From Streptomyces sp. NBC_00523 (GTDB taxonomy: Bacteria > Actinomycetota > Actinomycetes > Streptomycetales > Streptomycetaceae), in assembly GCF_036346615.1 (NCBI RefSeq), contig NZ_CP107836.1, positions 372,001 through 436,000 on the forward strand: a stretch of DNA of 64,000 nt. The letters run 5' to 3'. Shown one piece after another: positions 35,958-45,168 of the stretch. Within the stretch, counting starts at the first letter, position 1; the number at the start of each line of letters is the position of its first letter. The position numbers and the translations under genes are program-made. The notes under the pieces were generated by a model. The model was not told the DNA's origin, searched no databases, and was given only the letters and a program-made list of their open reading frames with translations.

Positions 35958-36284
35958 ATGCACAGCAACCTCATCGTCGCCCGGATGGAGATCGGAAGCG
36001 CCGACGAAGTCGCCCGTCTCTTCGGCGAGTTCGACACCACCGACATGCCCCACCGGATGGGCACGCGCCGCCGCCAGCTGTTCGCGTACCGCGGGCTCTA
36101 CTTCCACCTGCAGGACTTCGACGGCGAGGACGGCGGCGAGCGCATCGAGGCCGCCAAGTCGGACAGCCGGTTCATCGGCATCAGCGACGACCTCAAGCCC
36201 CACATCGCGGCCTACGACCCCACCACCTGGCGCTCGCCGGCCGATGCCCTGGCCCAGCGCTTCTACCATTGGAGCGCCACGTGA
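35958..36284 (+). CDS. TcmI-family polyketide cyclase (UrdF/JadI/LanF type)
   Basis: 108 residues. Small ferredoxin-like-fold cyclase: [33 protein letters not shown], then [18 protein letters not shown], and the end is [18 protein letters not shown], all family traits. It directs closure of the later rings of the decaketide into the angular benz[a]anthracene skeleton. The RBS is AGAGAGG. Its stop overlaps the KS-alpha GTG start by 4 bases. Position between the oxygenase and KS-alpha is the angucycline-specific order. Confidence 0.92.
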   Translation: MHSNLIVARMEIGSADEVARLFGEFDTTDMPHRMGTRRRQLFAYRGLYFHLQDFDGEDGGERIEAAKSDSRFIGISDDLKPHIAAYDPTTWRSPADALAQRFYHWSAT

Positions 36285-37570
36285 CCGCCACTTCGCCCGG
36301 GCAGGAACGCCGTGTCGTCATCACCGGGGTGGGTGTCACCGCTCCCGGCGCCCTCGGCACCAAGGACTTCTGGCGGCTGATCTCCGACGGCCGGACCGCA
36401 ACGCGACGGATCTCCCTCTTCGACCCCTCGCCGTTCCGATCCCAGGTCGCGGCGGAGGTGGACTTCGACCCTGAGCTCGCCGGTCTCGGCCCGCAGGAGG
36501 TCAGGCGGATGGACCGGGCCGCCCAGTTCGCCGTCGTCACCGCCCGCGAGGCCGTCCACGACAGCGGGCTCGACTTCACGGCTCTGGACCCCGTGCGCAC
36601 CGGGGTCACCATCGGCAGCGCCGTCGGCGCCACCACCGGACTCGACCAGGAGTACCGCACGGTCAGCGACGGCGGCAGGCTCGACCTGGTCGACCACCGC
36701 TACGCCGTGCCGCACCTCTACAACTTCCTGGTCCCGAGCTCCTTCGCCACGGAGGTCGCCTGGGCCGTCGGCGCCGAGGGGCCGGGCACGGTCGTCTCCA
36801 CCGGATGCACCTCCGGGCTGGACGCCGTCGGCCACGCCGCCGGGGTCATCAGGGACGGTCTCGCCGACGTGATGGTGGCCGGTGCCACCGACGCCCCCAT
36901 CTCCCCCATCACGGTGGCCTGCTTCGACGCCATCAAGGCCACCACCCCCCGCAACGACGACCCCGAACACGCCTCCCGTCCCTTCGACTCCAGCCGCAAC
37001 GGTTTCGTCCTCGGTGAGGGCGCCGCCGTCTTCGTCCTGGAGGAGCTGTCCGGCGCACGGCGGCGTGGTGCCCACATCTATGCCGAGGTGGCCGGTTACG
37101 CCACCCGGTCCAACGCCTTCCACATGACCGGGCTGCGGCCCGACGGCAAGGAGATGGCCGAGGCGATCCGGGTGGCCCTGGACGAGGCGCGGCTGGACGC
37201 CGAGGACATCGACTACATCAACGCCCACGGTTCCGGTACGAAGCAGAACGACCGCCATGAGACCGCGGCGTTCAAGCGGAGCCTCGGCGAGCACGCCTAC
37301 CGGACGCCCGTCTCCTCCATCAAGTCGATGGTCGGCCACTCGCTCGGCGCCATCGGATCGATCGAGGTCGCCGCGTCGGTGCTGGCGATGGAGCACCACG
37401 TCGTCCCGCCCACGGCCAACCTCCACAACCCCGACCCCGAATGCGACCTCGACTACGTGCCCCTGACCGCCCGCGACCGGCGGACGGACGCGGTGCTGTC
37501 CGTCGGCAGCGGCTTTGGCGGCTTCCAGAGCGCGGTCGTCCTCGCCCGCCCCGATCGGAGCACCCGATGA
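36281..37570 (+). CDS. Type II PKS ketosynthase alpha (KS-alpha)
   Basis: 429 residues from a GTG at 36281 overlapping the cyclase stop; an earlier in-frame ATG (36269) exists. It catalyses chain-building Claisen condensations with the CLF. The active-site Cys176 lies in [14 protein letters not shown]; the His motifs are [15 protein letters not shown] and [13 protein letters not shown]. All catalytic residues are present. ATGA overlap with KS-beta. Likely decaketide-forming from the angucycline context, though chain length is set by the CLF. Confidence 0.97.
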   Translation: MTATSPGQERRVVITGVGVTAPGALGTKDFWRLISDGRTATRRISLFDPSPFRSQVAAEVDFDPELAGLGPQEVRRMDRAAQFAVVTAREAVHDSGLDFTALDPVRTGVTIGSAVGATTGLDQEYRTVSDGGRLDLVDHRYAVPHLYNFLVPSSFATEVAWAVGAEGPGTVVSTGCTSGLDAVGHAAGVIRDGLADVMVAGATDAPISPITVACFDAIKATTPRNDDPEHASRPFDSSRNGFVLGEGAAVFVLEELSGARRRGAHIYAEVAGYATRSNAFHMTGLRPDGKEMAEAIRVALDEARLDAEDIDYINAHGSGTKQNDRHETAAFKRSLGEHAYRTPVSSIKSMVGHSLGAIGSIEVAASVLAMEHHVVPPTANLHNPDPECDLDYVPLTARDRRTDAVLSVGSGFGGFQSAVVLARPDRSTR

Positions 37571-38793
37571 GCGCCCGGACGGTCATCACCGGAATCGGTG
37601 TCGCCGCCCCCAACGGACTCGGTCTGGAGACCTACTGGCGGGCCACCCTCGCGGGGCGGCGGGCCATCGCCCCGCTGACCCGGTTCGACCCCACGTCCTA
37701 CCCCTCCCGGCTGGCCGGCGAGATCAGCGGCTTCGAAGCCGCCGAACTGCTGCCGGGACGCCTCCTGCCGCAGACCGACCGGATGACGCGGATCTCGCTC
37801 GTCGGGGCCGACTGGGCCCTGGCGGACGCGGACGTCACCCCGGGCGATCTGCCCGACTACGACGTCGGCGTGATCACCGCCGGGCACTCGGGCGGCTTCG
37901 AGTTCGGCCAGAACGAGCTCAAGGCGCTGTGGAGCAAGGGCGGCACCTATGTCTCCGCGTACCAGTCGTTCGCCTGGTTCTACGCGGTCAACAGCGGGCA
38001 GATCTCCATCCGCACCGGTGCCAAGGGACCGAGCAGCGTCGTCGTCAGCGACCAGGCCGGCGGCCTCGACGCCCTCGCCCAGGCCCGGCGCCAGGTCCGC
38101 AAGGGGACTCCCGTCCTCATCACCGGCGCCGTGGACGCCTCCCTGTGCTCCTGGGGATGGGTGGCGCAGATCGCCGGCGGCCGGCTCACCACCTCCGACG
38201 ACCCCGCGCGCGCCTACCTCCCCTTCGACAGCGAGGCCTCCGGGCACGTGCCGGGTGAGGGGGGTGCCCTCCTCGTCGTCGAGGACGCCGAGCACGCCCG
38301 CCGCCGGGGCGCCCCCCGGGTGTACGGAGAGATCACCGGCCATGCCGCGACGATGGACCCGCGACCCGGCAGCGGACGGGCCCCCGGGCTCCAGCGCGCG
38401 ATCGAACTCGCCCTGGCCGACGCCGGAAGCGAACCGGCCGCCATCGACGTCGTGTTCGCCGACGCGGCCGCCGTGCCGGAACTCGACCGGGCGGAGGCCG
38501 AGGCACTCACCAAGGTCTTCGGGCCGCGCGGGGTGCCGGTCACCGCCCCCAAGACGATGACCGGCCGGCTGTACTCCGGCGCGGCGCCGCTCGACGTCGC
38601 CACCGCCCTGCTGTCCCTGCGGGACGGCGTCATCCCGCCGACCGTCGGCTCCACCCTCGCCGAGGGGTACGAGATCGACCTCGTCGGGCCCCGTCCCCGC
38701 CCCGCCGCGCTGCGCACCGCGCTGGTCCTCGCCCGGGGACAGGGCGGCTTCAACTCCGCGCTCGTCGTACGCCGCGACGGCGAACCGGGGTGA
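37567..38793 (+). CDS. Type II PKS chain-length factor (KS-beta)
   Basis: 408 residues. KS fold with the catalytic Cys replaced by Gln163 in [13 protein letters not shown], the hallmark of chain-length factors. The ATGA overlap with KS-alpha gives the 1:1 synthesis of the heterodimer. The C-terminus keeps [11 protein letters not shown]. An 86-base gap, unusual in this operon, precedes the carrier-protein gene. Confidence 0.97.
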   Translation: MSARTVITGIGVAAPNGLGLETYWRATLAGRRAIAPLTRFDPTSYPSRLAGEISGFEAAELLPGRLLPQTDRMTRISLVGADWALADADVTPGDLPDYDVGVITAGHSGGFEFGQNELKALWSKGGTYVSAYQSFAWFYAVNSGQISIRTGAKGPSSVVVSDQAGGLDALAQARRQVRKGTPVLITGAVDASLCSWGWVAQIAGGRLTTSDDPARAYLPFDSEASGHVPGEGGALLVVEDAEHARRRGAPRVYGEITGHAATMDPRPGSGRAPGLQRAIELALADAGSEPAAIDVVFADAAAVPELDRAEAEALTKVFGPRGVPVTAPKTMTGRLYSGAAPLDVATALLSLRDGVIPPTVGSTLAEGYEIDLVGPRPRPAALRTALVLARGQGGFNSALVVRRDGEPG

Positions 38794-38879
38794 CGCTCCC
38801 GTACACCGCGACTCCCCCACCCCCGGCTGCGCGCCCGCGCCACCATCCGTCACGCCCCCACGCCACGAAAGGCTTCGCC

Positions 38880-39161
38880 ATGTCCGTGCCCGGCACCCAC
38901 ACCATCTTCGTTCTGGACGATCTGCGCCGCATCCTCCGGGAGGCCGCCGGCGCCGAGGAGGGGGTCGACCTCGACGCCGACATCCTCGACACCACCTTCG
39001 ACGCCCTCGGCTACGAGTCGCTCGCCCTGCTGGAGACGGGCGGCCGGATCGAGCGCGAGTACGGCATCACGCTGGACGACGACACCCTGACCGACGCCGA
39101 GACCCCCCGCGCACTGATCGACGTGGTCAACGCGCAACTGACCGCCGCCCGCACCGTCTGA
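38880..39161 (+). CDS. Type II PKS acyl carrier protein
   Basis: 93 residues from ATG 38880 (AAAGG upstream). Acidic four-helix carrier protein; the phosphopantetheine Ser47 lies in DALGYESLALLET. The motif reads GYES rather than the common GYDS, a conservative change. An in-frame start at 38790 would add 30 Pro-rich residues unlike any carrier protein and is rejected. The growing polyketide is attached here; the Sfp-type transferase at 27399 could activate it. Confidence 0.96.
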   Translation: MSVPGTHTIFVLDDLRRILREAAGAEEGVDLDADILDTTFDALGYESLALLETGGRIEREYGITLDDDTLTDAETPRALIDVVNAQLTAARTV

Positions 39162-39170
39162 GGAGACCTC

Positions 39171-39956
39171 ATGAGCCAGCACACGGGCCCCGTGGCCCTC
39201 GTCACCGGCGCCACCAGCGGCATCGGCCTCGCCGTCGCCCGGCTGCTCGCCGGCCAGGGCCACCGGGTCTTCATCGGAGCCCGTAACGGCGACAACGTCG
39301 CCGCCACCGTCAAGGAACTGCGGGCGGAGGGGCTGGACGTCGACGGCGCCACCCTGGACGTCCGGTCCGCCGACGACGTGCGCACGTTCGTCGGAGCCGC
39401 CGTGGACCGCTACGGCACGGTCGACGTCCTCGTCAACAACGCCGGCCGCAGCGGCGGAGGCGTGACCGCGGACATCGCCGACGACCTCTGGGCCGACGTC
39501 ATCGACACCAACCTCACCAGCGTCTTCCGCGTCACCCGGGAAGTCCTCAACACCGGTGGACTGCGGCAGAAGGACAGGGGCCGGATCATCAACATCGCCT
39601 CCACCGCCGGAAAGCAGGGCGTCGTCCTCGGCGCCCCCTACTCGGCCTCCAAGCACGGGGTGGTCGGCTTCACCAAGGCGCTCGGCAACGAACTGGCCCC
39701 GACCGGGATCACCGTCAACGCCGTCTGCCCCGGGTACGTGGAGACGCCGATGGCCCAGCGCGTGCGCGAGGGCTACGCCGCCGCCTACGACACCACCGAG
39801 GAGGCGGTCCTGGAGAGGTTCAACGCAAAGATCCCGCTCGGTCGTTACTCCACGCCCGAGGAGGTCGCCGGTCTCGTCGGCTATCTGGTGTCCGACACCG
39901 CCGCCTCCATCACCGCGCAGGCCCTGAACGTCTGCGGCGGCCTCGGCAACTTCTGA
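39171..39956 (+). CDS. Polyketide C-9 ketoreductase (SDR)
   Basis: 261 residues. Classical SDR: TGATSGIG cofactor motif at residues 12-19 and the catalytic triad Ser144, Tyr157, Lys161 (NIASTAGKQGVVLGAPYSASK). The C-terminus ITAQALNVCGGLGNF is typical of actIII/urdD-type reductases, which reduce the C-9 carbonyl of the nascent chain with NADPH. Nine bases after the carrier protein. Confidence 0.95.
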   Translation: MSQHTGPVALVTGATSGIGLAVARLLAGQGHRVFIGARNGDNVAATVKELRAEGLDVDGATLDVRSADDVRTFVGAAVDRYGTVDVLVNNAGRSGGGVTADIADDLWADVIDTNLTSVFRVTREVLNTGGLRQKDRGRIINIASTAGKQGVVLGAPYSASKHGVVGFTKALGNELAPTGITVNAVCPGYVETPMAQRVREGYAAAYDTTEEAVLERFNAKIPLGRYSTPEEVAGLVGYLVSDTAASITAQALNVCGGLGNF

Positions 39957-39994
39957 CATCCCATCACGTCACCTCACCCACAGGAGACTTCACC

Positions 39995-40933
39995 ATGACG
40001 ACCCGCGAGGTCGAGCACGAAATCACCGTCCGGGCCGCCGCCTCCGAGGTCTACCGGCTGCTCGCCGAGGTCGAGAACTGGCCCCGCCTCTTCCCGCCCT
40101 CCGTCCACGTCGAGCAGCTGGAGGCCGACGGCGACCAGGAGCGCATACGCATCTGGGCCACCGCCAACGGCGAGGCCAAGAGCTGGACCTCCATCCGGGT
40201 CCTGGACCCCGAGGGCCTGCGGATCCGCTTCTGGCAGGAGATCCCCGCCCACCCCGTCGCAGAGATGACCGGGACCTGGATCATCGAGCCGCTCGCCGAG
40301 GACGAGACCCGCGTCCGCCTCCTCCACGAGTACCGGGCCGTGGACGACGATCCGGAGAAGCTGGTCTGGATCGACCAGGCCGTCGACCGCAACAGCCGGG
40401 CCGAGCTGCCCGGGCTCAAGGCGAACCTCGAACTGGGCGCCACCGACGCGGGGCTGTCCCTCTCCTTCGAGGACTCCGTGCGCATCGAGGGCTCCGCCAA
40501 GGACGTGTACGACTTCCTCAACGAGGCCACGCTCTGGTCCGAGCGGCTCCCGCACGTGGCCGGGGTCCGGCTCACGGAGGAGACCCCCGGCCTCCAGACC
40601 CTGCGGCTCGACACCCGTACCAAGGACGGGTCGACCCACACCACCGAGTCCGTCCGGGTCTGCTTCCCGTACCGCCGGATCGCCTACAAGCAGACGACGC
40701 TGCCCGGGCTGCTCACCCTGCACACCGGCTACTGGCAGCTCGACGAGGACGCCGACGGGGTCACCACCGCGACCTCCCAGCACACCGTGGTCCTGAACGC
40801 GGAGAGGATCAGCGAGATTCTCGGCGTGGACGCCGGGGTCCCGGAGGCCCGCGCCTACATCCGCGACGCCCTCGGCGGCAACAGCCGCGCCACGCTGGGC
40901 CACGCCAAGCAGTACGCGGAAGACCGGCGTTGA
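39995..40933 (+). CDS. Didomain aromatase/cyclase (UrdL/JadD/ActVII type)
   Basis: 312 residues with two SRPBCC (Bet v 1-like) domains: the first starts EVEHEITVRAAASEVYRLLAEVENWPRLFPP, the second SFEDSVRIEGSAKDVYDFLNEATLWSERLPH. Didomain enzymes of this kind aromatise the first ring of C-9-reduced chains, consistent with the ketoreductase next to it. Strong RBS (AGGAGA). Its stop overlaps the TTG start of the next oxygenase. Confidence 0.95.
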   Translation: MTTREVEHEITVRAAASEVYRLLAEVENWPRLFPPSVHVEQLEADGDQERIRIWATANGEAKSWTSIRVLDPEGLRIRFWQEIPAHPVAEMTGTWIIEPLAEDETRVRLLHEYRAVDDDPEKLVWIDQAVDRNSRAELPGLKANLELGATDAGLSLSFEDSVRIEGSAKDVYDFLNEATLWSERLPHVAGVRLTEETPGLQTLRLDTRTKDGSTHTTESVRVCFPYRRIAYKQTTLPGLLTLHTGYWQLDEDADGVTTATSQHTVVLNAERISEILGVDAGVPEARAYIRDALGGNSRATLGHAKQYAEDRR

Positions 40934-42117
40934 CCGGGCGGACGGCTGCCGAGGCCCCGGCGGCCGACGTGGTCGTCGTCGGCGCCGGGCCCGTCGGGCT
41001 CCTCCTCGCCGGGGAACTGCGCCTGGGCGGTGCCCGGGTGACCGTCCTGGAGCAGCTCGTCGAACCCGCCACGGAGTCCAGGGCGTCCACCCTGCACAGC
41101 CGCACCCTGGAGATCCTGGAGGACCGCGGCGTGCTCCGGCGGCTGGGCGCCCTGCCGGACGGCGGGCCCGGCCATTTCGGCGGGCTCCGCCTCGATCTCG
41201 CCGAAGCGGAGCCCGGCCACCCGCACGCCGGACAGTGGAAGTGCCCCCAGACCCGGCTGGAGGCCGTCCTTCAGCTCTGGGCCACCGGCCTCGGGGCCCA
41301 CGTCCGGCGCGGACAGCGGGTCACGGGGCTCACGGTCCTTCCCCACCGCGTGGAGGTCGCCCACACCGGCGACGACGGCACCGCGCACCGCACCACGGCC
41401 GCGTTCGTCGTCGGCTGCGACGGCGAACGCAGCACGGTACGGCGGCTCGGCGGCTTCGAACTCACCGGTGAGGACGGGACGCTGGAGATGCTGCGTGCCG
41501 ACGTGGCCGGCATCGACGTACCCGACCGCCGCTTCGAACGGCACCCGCACGGGCTGGCCACGGCGCACCGCTGGCCCGACGGCTCCACCCGGGTGATGGT
41601 CCACCTCTTCGGCGCGCCACCGGCCCGGCGTACCGGTCCGCCGTCCTTCGCGGAGGTCGCCGCCGCCTGGGCCGCGGTGACCGGCGAGGACATCGGCCAC
41701 GGCACGCCGTTGTGGCTGAACGCGTTCGACAACACCAGCCGGCAGGTCACCGCGTACCGGCGCGGCCGGGTCCTGCTCGCCGGTGACGCCGCCCACGTCC
41801 AGATGCCGGTGGGCGGCCAGGCGCTCAACCTGGGCCTCCAGGACGCCGCCGCCCTCGGTCCCCGCCTCGCCGCCCGCGTCACCGGCCGCGCCGGAGACGA
41901 CGAGCTCGACGCGTACCACCGCGAACGGCACCCGGTGGCCGCCCGCGTCCTCACCGGAATCCGGGCCCAGGCACGGCTGCTGCTCGGCGGCCCCGAGGTG
42001 GACGGCGTGCGTGAGGTCATCGCCGGACTCCTGCGCCTGGGCACCGTACGCCGCCATCTCGCCCGGGTCGTCACCGGGCTCGACACCCCCCGACCGCCCG
42101 CATCCACAGGGAGCTGA
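40930..42117 (+). CDS. FAD-dependent oxygenase, equivalent to the oxygenase half of UrdM/PgaM
   Basis: 395 residues from a TTG at 40930 that overlaps the aromatase stop (TTGA); no other start precedes the FAD motif DVVVVGAGPVGLLLAGELRLGG. Later motifs: GCDGERSTVRRLGGFEL and GRVLLAGDAAHVQMPVGGQALNLGLQDAAAL. It ends soon after the FAD domain and lacks the C-terminal thioredoxin-like domain seen in the 34468 oxygenase. That is the shape of the N-terminal part of the UrdM/PgaM oxygenase-reductase. The reductase follows as a separate gene after 2 bases. Confidence 0.88.
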   Translation: MTGRTAAEAPAADVVVVGAGPVGLLLAGELRLGGARVTVLEQLVEPATESRASTLHSRTLEILEDRGVLRRLGALPDGGPGHFGGLRLDLAEAEPGHPHAGQWKCPQTRLEAVLQLWATGLGAHVRRGQRVTGLTVLPHRVEVAHTGDDGTAHRTTAAFVVGCDGERSTVRRLGGFELTGEDGTLEMLRADVAGIDVPDRRFERHPHGLATAHRWPDGSTRVMVHLFGAPPARRTGPPSFAEVAAAWAAVTGEDIGHGTPLWLNAFDNTSRQVTAYRRGRVLLAGDAAHVQMPVGGQALNLGLQDAAALGPRLAARVTGRAGDDELDAYHRERHPVAARVLTGIRAQARLLLGGPEVDGVREVIAGLLRLGTVRRHLARVVTGLDTPRPPASTGS

Positions 42118-42119
42118 CC

Positions 42120-42890
42120 ATGAGCAACAGGCTCGAAGGAAAGACCGCACTCGTCACCGGGTCGAGCCGGGGCATCGGACGCGCCATCGCGATCCGGCTG
42201 GCCCGCGAGGGCGCCCTCGTCGCCGTCCACTACGCGCACGACCGGAAGTCGGCCGACGCGACCCTGGCGACCATCGAGGGGGAGGGCGGCCGCGGCTTCA
42301 CCGTTCGCGCCGAACTCGGCGTCCCCGGCGATGTCCACGAACTCTTCCTCGGCCTGGAACGCGGGCTGAAGGAGCGGACCGGCGAGACCACCCTCGACAT
42401 CCTCGTCAACAACGCGGGTGAGACCACCCAGAACGGTGTCGCCCCCGAGGACGTCACCCCGGAGCAGTTCGACCGCTTCTTCGCCGTCAACGCCAAGGCA
42501 CCGTACTTCCTGGTGCAGCGCGCCCTGCCGTCGATTCCCGAGGGGGGCAGGATCGTCAACATCTCCTCGGGCCTGACCCGGGTCGCCAACCCCGAGCAGG
42601 TGGCGTACGCCATGACCAAGGGAGCCATCGAGCAGCTCACCCTCCACCTGGCGCGGCAGCTCGCCCCGCGCGGCATCACCATCAACAGCGTGGCGCCCGG
42701 GATCACCGACAACGGGAGTCCCGTCTTCGACATCCCGGAGGCCGTGGCGGAGATGGCCAAGCTGTCCGCCTTCCAGCGGGTGGGAGAGGCCGGGGACGTC
42801 GCCGACGTCGTCACCTTCCTCGCCACGGACGAGGCCCGCTGGATCACCGGCTCCTTCGTCGACGCCACCGGCGGCACCCTCCTCGGCTAG
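42120..42890 (+). CDS. SDR reductase, equivalent to the reductase half of UrdM/PgaM (LanV-like)
   Basis: 256 residues with its own RBS (AGGGAG). Cofactor motif TGSSRGIG at residues 13-20; catalytic Ser150, Tyr163, Lys167 in NISSGLTRVANPEQVAYAMTK. NISSGLTR is a trait I recall from LanV and the UrdM/PgaM reductase domain, which reduce C-6 of the angucyclinone. Different reading frame from the oxygenase upstream, so the two are truly separate proteins. Confidence 0.9.
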   Translation: MSNRLEGKTALVTGSSRGIGRAIAIRLAREGALVAVHYAHDRKSADATLATIEGEGGRGFTVRAELGVPGDVHELFLGLERGLKERTGETTLDILVNNAGETTQNGVAPEDVTPEQFDRFFAVNAKAPYFLVQRALPSIPEGGRIVNISSGLTRVANPEQVAYAMTKGAIEQLTLHLARQLAPRGITINSVAPGITDNGSPVFDIPEAVAEMAKLSAFQRVGEAGDVADVVTFLATDEARWITGSFVDATGGTLLG

Positions 42891-42929
42891 GCACTGGCCG
42901 CCGTCCCTCCCCTCCGAAAGGCATCTGTC

Positions 42930-43895
42930 ATGGACGTCGGACTCCTCTTCGACCTGCGCAACCCCGACCAGTGGCACCGGCCCTGGGCAGACCACTACGC
43001 GCGAACCCTGGAGTTCTGCGAGGAAGCGGATCGCCGGGGCGTCGGCGGTCTGTGGTTCACCGAGCACCACCGTTTCGAGGACGGCTACCTTCCCCAGCCG
43101 CTCACCTTCGCGGCGGCCGTCGCCGCACGCACCCGCCGCGCGCGCATCGGCACCTCCGTCGTCCTGCCGGCGCTGCACCACCCCGTCGACCTCGCCGAAC
43201 AGGCCTCGATCGTGGACCTGATCAGCGGCGGCCGGCTCGAGCTCGGCCTCGGGGCCGGCTACCGCGTCCCCGAGTACGCGCTCTTCGACGCCGACTTCGG
43301 TCACCGCTTCGCACGGACCGAGGAACGCATGAGGGAGATCCTCCGCCTCTGGCGCGAGCGGGAGATCACTCCCCTGCCGGTCCAGGACCCGCCACCGGTG
43401 TGGGGCGGCTTCTACGGGCCGCGGGGCGCCCGGCTGGCCGGGCGGCTGGGCGTCGGGCTGCTGCACATCAACCGTGAACGCTTCGGGCAGTACCGCGAGG
43501 GACTGGTCGAGGGCGGCCACGACCCGGAGACCGCCCGTGTGAGCGACCTGCTCCCCCTCCTGCTCTCCCGGGACCCGGAGGCCGCCTGGCACCGCATCGG
43601 CCCCCACCTGGTCCACCAGGTGAACTCCTACCGTCAAGGGGCCCTCCAGGGAACCGCTTTCGACGGACCGCCGCCGCTGACCCTCGATGATCTGCGCGAC
43701 CCGGACGCCGAGGACCGGCGCGGACTGCTCGACATCCTCACCCCCGAGGACGCCGCCGTCCGCATCAAGGAGCTGACCGCGGGCCTGCCCGTGAAGCACC
43801 TCATCTTCTGGGCGAGCATCGCCGGCATGCCGGACGACCTGGTCGCCGAGAACCTGGAGCTGGTCACCGAACAGCTGCCGCGCCTCCTGCCGTGA
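42930..43895 (+). CDS. Luciferase-like monooxygenase (LLM class)
   Basis: 321 residues. Bacterial luciferase-like TIM barrel: GLWFTEHHRFEDGYLPQPLTFAAAVAARTRRARIGTSVVLPALHHPVDLAEQASIVDLISGGRLELGLGAGY is the classic N-terminal half. Such enzymes use FMNH2 or F420. It is absent from the minimal angucycline set and could carry out a tailoring oxidation such as ring opening or Baeyer-Villiger-like chemistry; this is inference. AAAGG RBS. It overlaps the exporter gene by 4 bases. Confidence 0.88.
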   Translation: MDVGLLFDLRNPDQWHRPWADHYARTLEFCEEADRRGVGGLWFTEHHRFEDGYLPQPLTFAAAVAARTRRARIGTSVVLPALHHPVDLAEQASIVDLISGGRLELGLGAGYRVPEYALFDADFGHRFARTEERMREILRLWREREITPLPVQDPPPVWGGFYGPRGARLAGRLGVGLLHINRERFGQYREGLVEGGHDPETARVSDLLPLLLSRDPEAAWHRIGPHLVHQVNSYRQGALQGTAFDGPPPLTLDDLRDPDAEDRRGLLDILTPEDAAVRIKELTAGLPVKHLIFWASIAGMPDDLVAENLELVTEQLPRLLP

Positions 43896-45106
43896 CGACG
43901 ACCGAACGCGCTTCCGCCCGGCACGCGTGGGCCCTGCTCCTTGTCCTCTCCGGCAACATGGTGCTGGACGCGACCGAGGTGTCCCTCGTCCTGGTCGCCC
44001 TGCCGGTCATCGGGAACGACCTGGGCCTGTCGCTGCTGACCGTGCAATGGCTCATGAGCGGCTTCGCCCTCGGCTTCGCGGCCCTGCTGCCGACCGGGCC
44101 GCGGCTCGCCGCCCGGTTCGGCAGGCGGCGCGTCTACTTCGCCGCGATGCTCGGCTTCGCGCTCGCGTCGGTCGCGGGCGGGCTGGCGGACGGGCCCGCC
44201 CTGCTCATCGCGACCCGGGTGGTCAAGGGCGCGTGCGCGGCCCTCACGGCGCCGATGGGGCTCGCCATCATCGGAACGGCCTATCCCGAGGGGCCGGAGC
44301 GGCGCCGTGCCGTCTCGGTGTATTCCGCCTTCGGGGCCGCGGGGTTCACGGCCGGGCTCCTTGTGTCCGGGGCGCTCCTGGAGGTGGGCTGGCGCTGGAT
44401 CTTCCTCCTGCCGGCCCCCGTCGCCCTCGTCCTCCTGCTGTGGGGGCTGCGGCTCGTGCCCCACGAGGCAACGGCCCGGCCGCCGGCCCCGGCTCCGCGC
44501 CTGTCGGGGCGCGACCGCGTACTGCTGCGCACCGGTCTGGGGGCGGCCACGCTGAACGGCACCTACCACGGGCTGCTGTTCCTGCTCACCTTCCAGATGC
44601 AGGGGCGGCTCGGTCTGTCGCCCTGGACGGGTGCGCTGGCGCTGCTGCCCGCCTGCGTGCCGCTCGCCGTGTCCGTGCCGTTCGCCGGCTCCCTGGTCCG
44701 TCGCCACGGAACGGGCCGGCTCATCGCGCTGGGCGCCGCGGCGCCTCTGCTGGGATACCTGCTCGCCGTGTGGCGGCCGCCCTCGGACGCGTACCTCACC
44801 CGCACGTTGCCCGTGCTGCTCCTCGTCGGCGCGGGGTTCGTGCTCTCCTTCGCCGCGCTCAACATGCGGGCCGCCGGGTCCGTGCCGCCGTCGCGGCGCG
44901 CCACGGCGATCCCGCTCTACCAGATGGCCGTGCAACTCGGCGCGGTCCTGCTCCTCCCGCTCACCGCCTGGCTCCTGACCGCCTTCGACGACCGGCGCCC
45001 GGCCCTCGCCGTGCTGGCCGTCGCGGCGGCCGGGGGCCTGGCCGCCGCTCTCCCCGGACTCCGCGACGGACGTCCCGGCCCACCCGCACGGAAGGAACCC
45101 GCATGA
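43892..45106 (+). CDS. MFS exporter in the PKS operon
   Basis: 404 residues from a GTG overlapping the previous stop. About 12 membrane spans; motif-A-like loop LPTGPRLAARFGRRRVYF between spans 2 and 3, and the antiporter-type motif FGAAGFTAGLLVSGALLEVGWRWIFLL around residues 150-175. Probably exports the polyketide or an intermediate. It lies in the middle of the biosynthetic operon, separate from the TetR-controlled exporter at 49799. Confidence 0.87.
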   Translation: MTTTERASARHAWALLLVLSGNMVLDATEVSLVLVALPVIGNDLGLSLLTVQWLMSGFALGFAALLPTGPRLAARFGRRRVYFAAMLGFALASVAGGLADGPALLIATRVVKGACAALTAPMGLAIIGTAYPEGPERRRAVSVYSAFGAAGFTAGLLVSGALLEVGWRWIFLLPAPVALVLLLWGLRLVPHEATARPPAPAPRLSGRDRVLLRTGLGAATLNGTYHGLLFLLTFQMQGRLGLSPWTGALALLPACVPLAVSVPFAGSLVRRHGTGRLIALGAAAPLLGYLLAVWRPPSDAYLTRTLPVLLLVGAGFVLSFAALNMRAAGSVPPSRRATAIPLYQMAVQLGAVLLLPLTAWLLTAFDDRRPALAVLAVAAAGGLAAALPGLRDGRPGPPARKEPA

Positions 45107-45168
45107 CCCGCTCCGCACCACCGCTCCCGGTCGCCGTCCCCGTCCGCGAGCAGCCCCATGGGCACTGA
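45103..45168 (+). CDS. Possible 21-residue coupled peptide
   Basis: An ATG overlapping the MFS stop (ATGA) is preceded by GGAAGGA at ideal spacing and opens a 21-codon frame (start MTRSAPPLPVAVPVREQ, stop at 45166). It overlaps the next gene's ATG (45158), which has no good RBS of its own. It may serve to couple translation, be a real small protein, or be the original N-terminus of the ABM protein separated by a frameshift. Confidence 0.4.
   Translation: MTRSAPPLPVAVPVREQPHGH

Noticed and set aside
38790..38879. N-terminal extension of the acyl carrier protein
   Set aside because: Pro/Arg-rich residues unlike carrier proteins; a good RBS and ATG lie at 38880.
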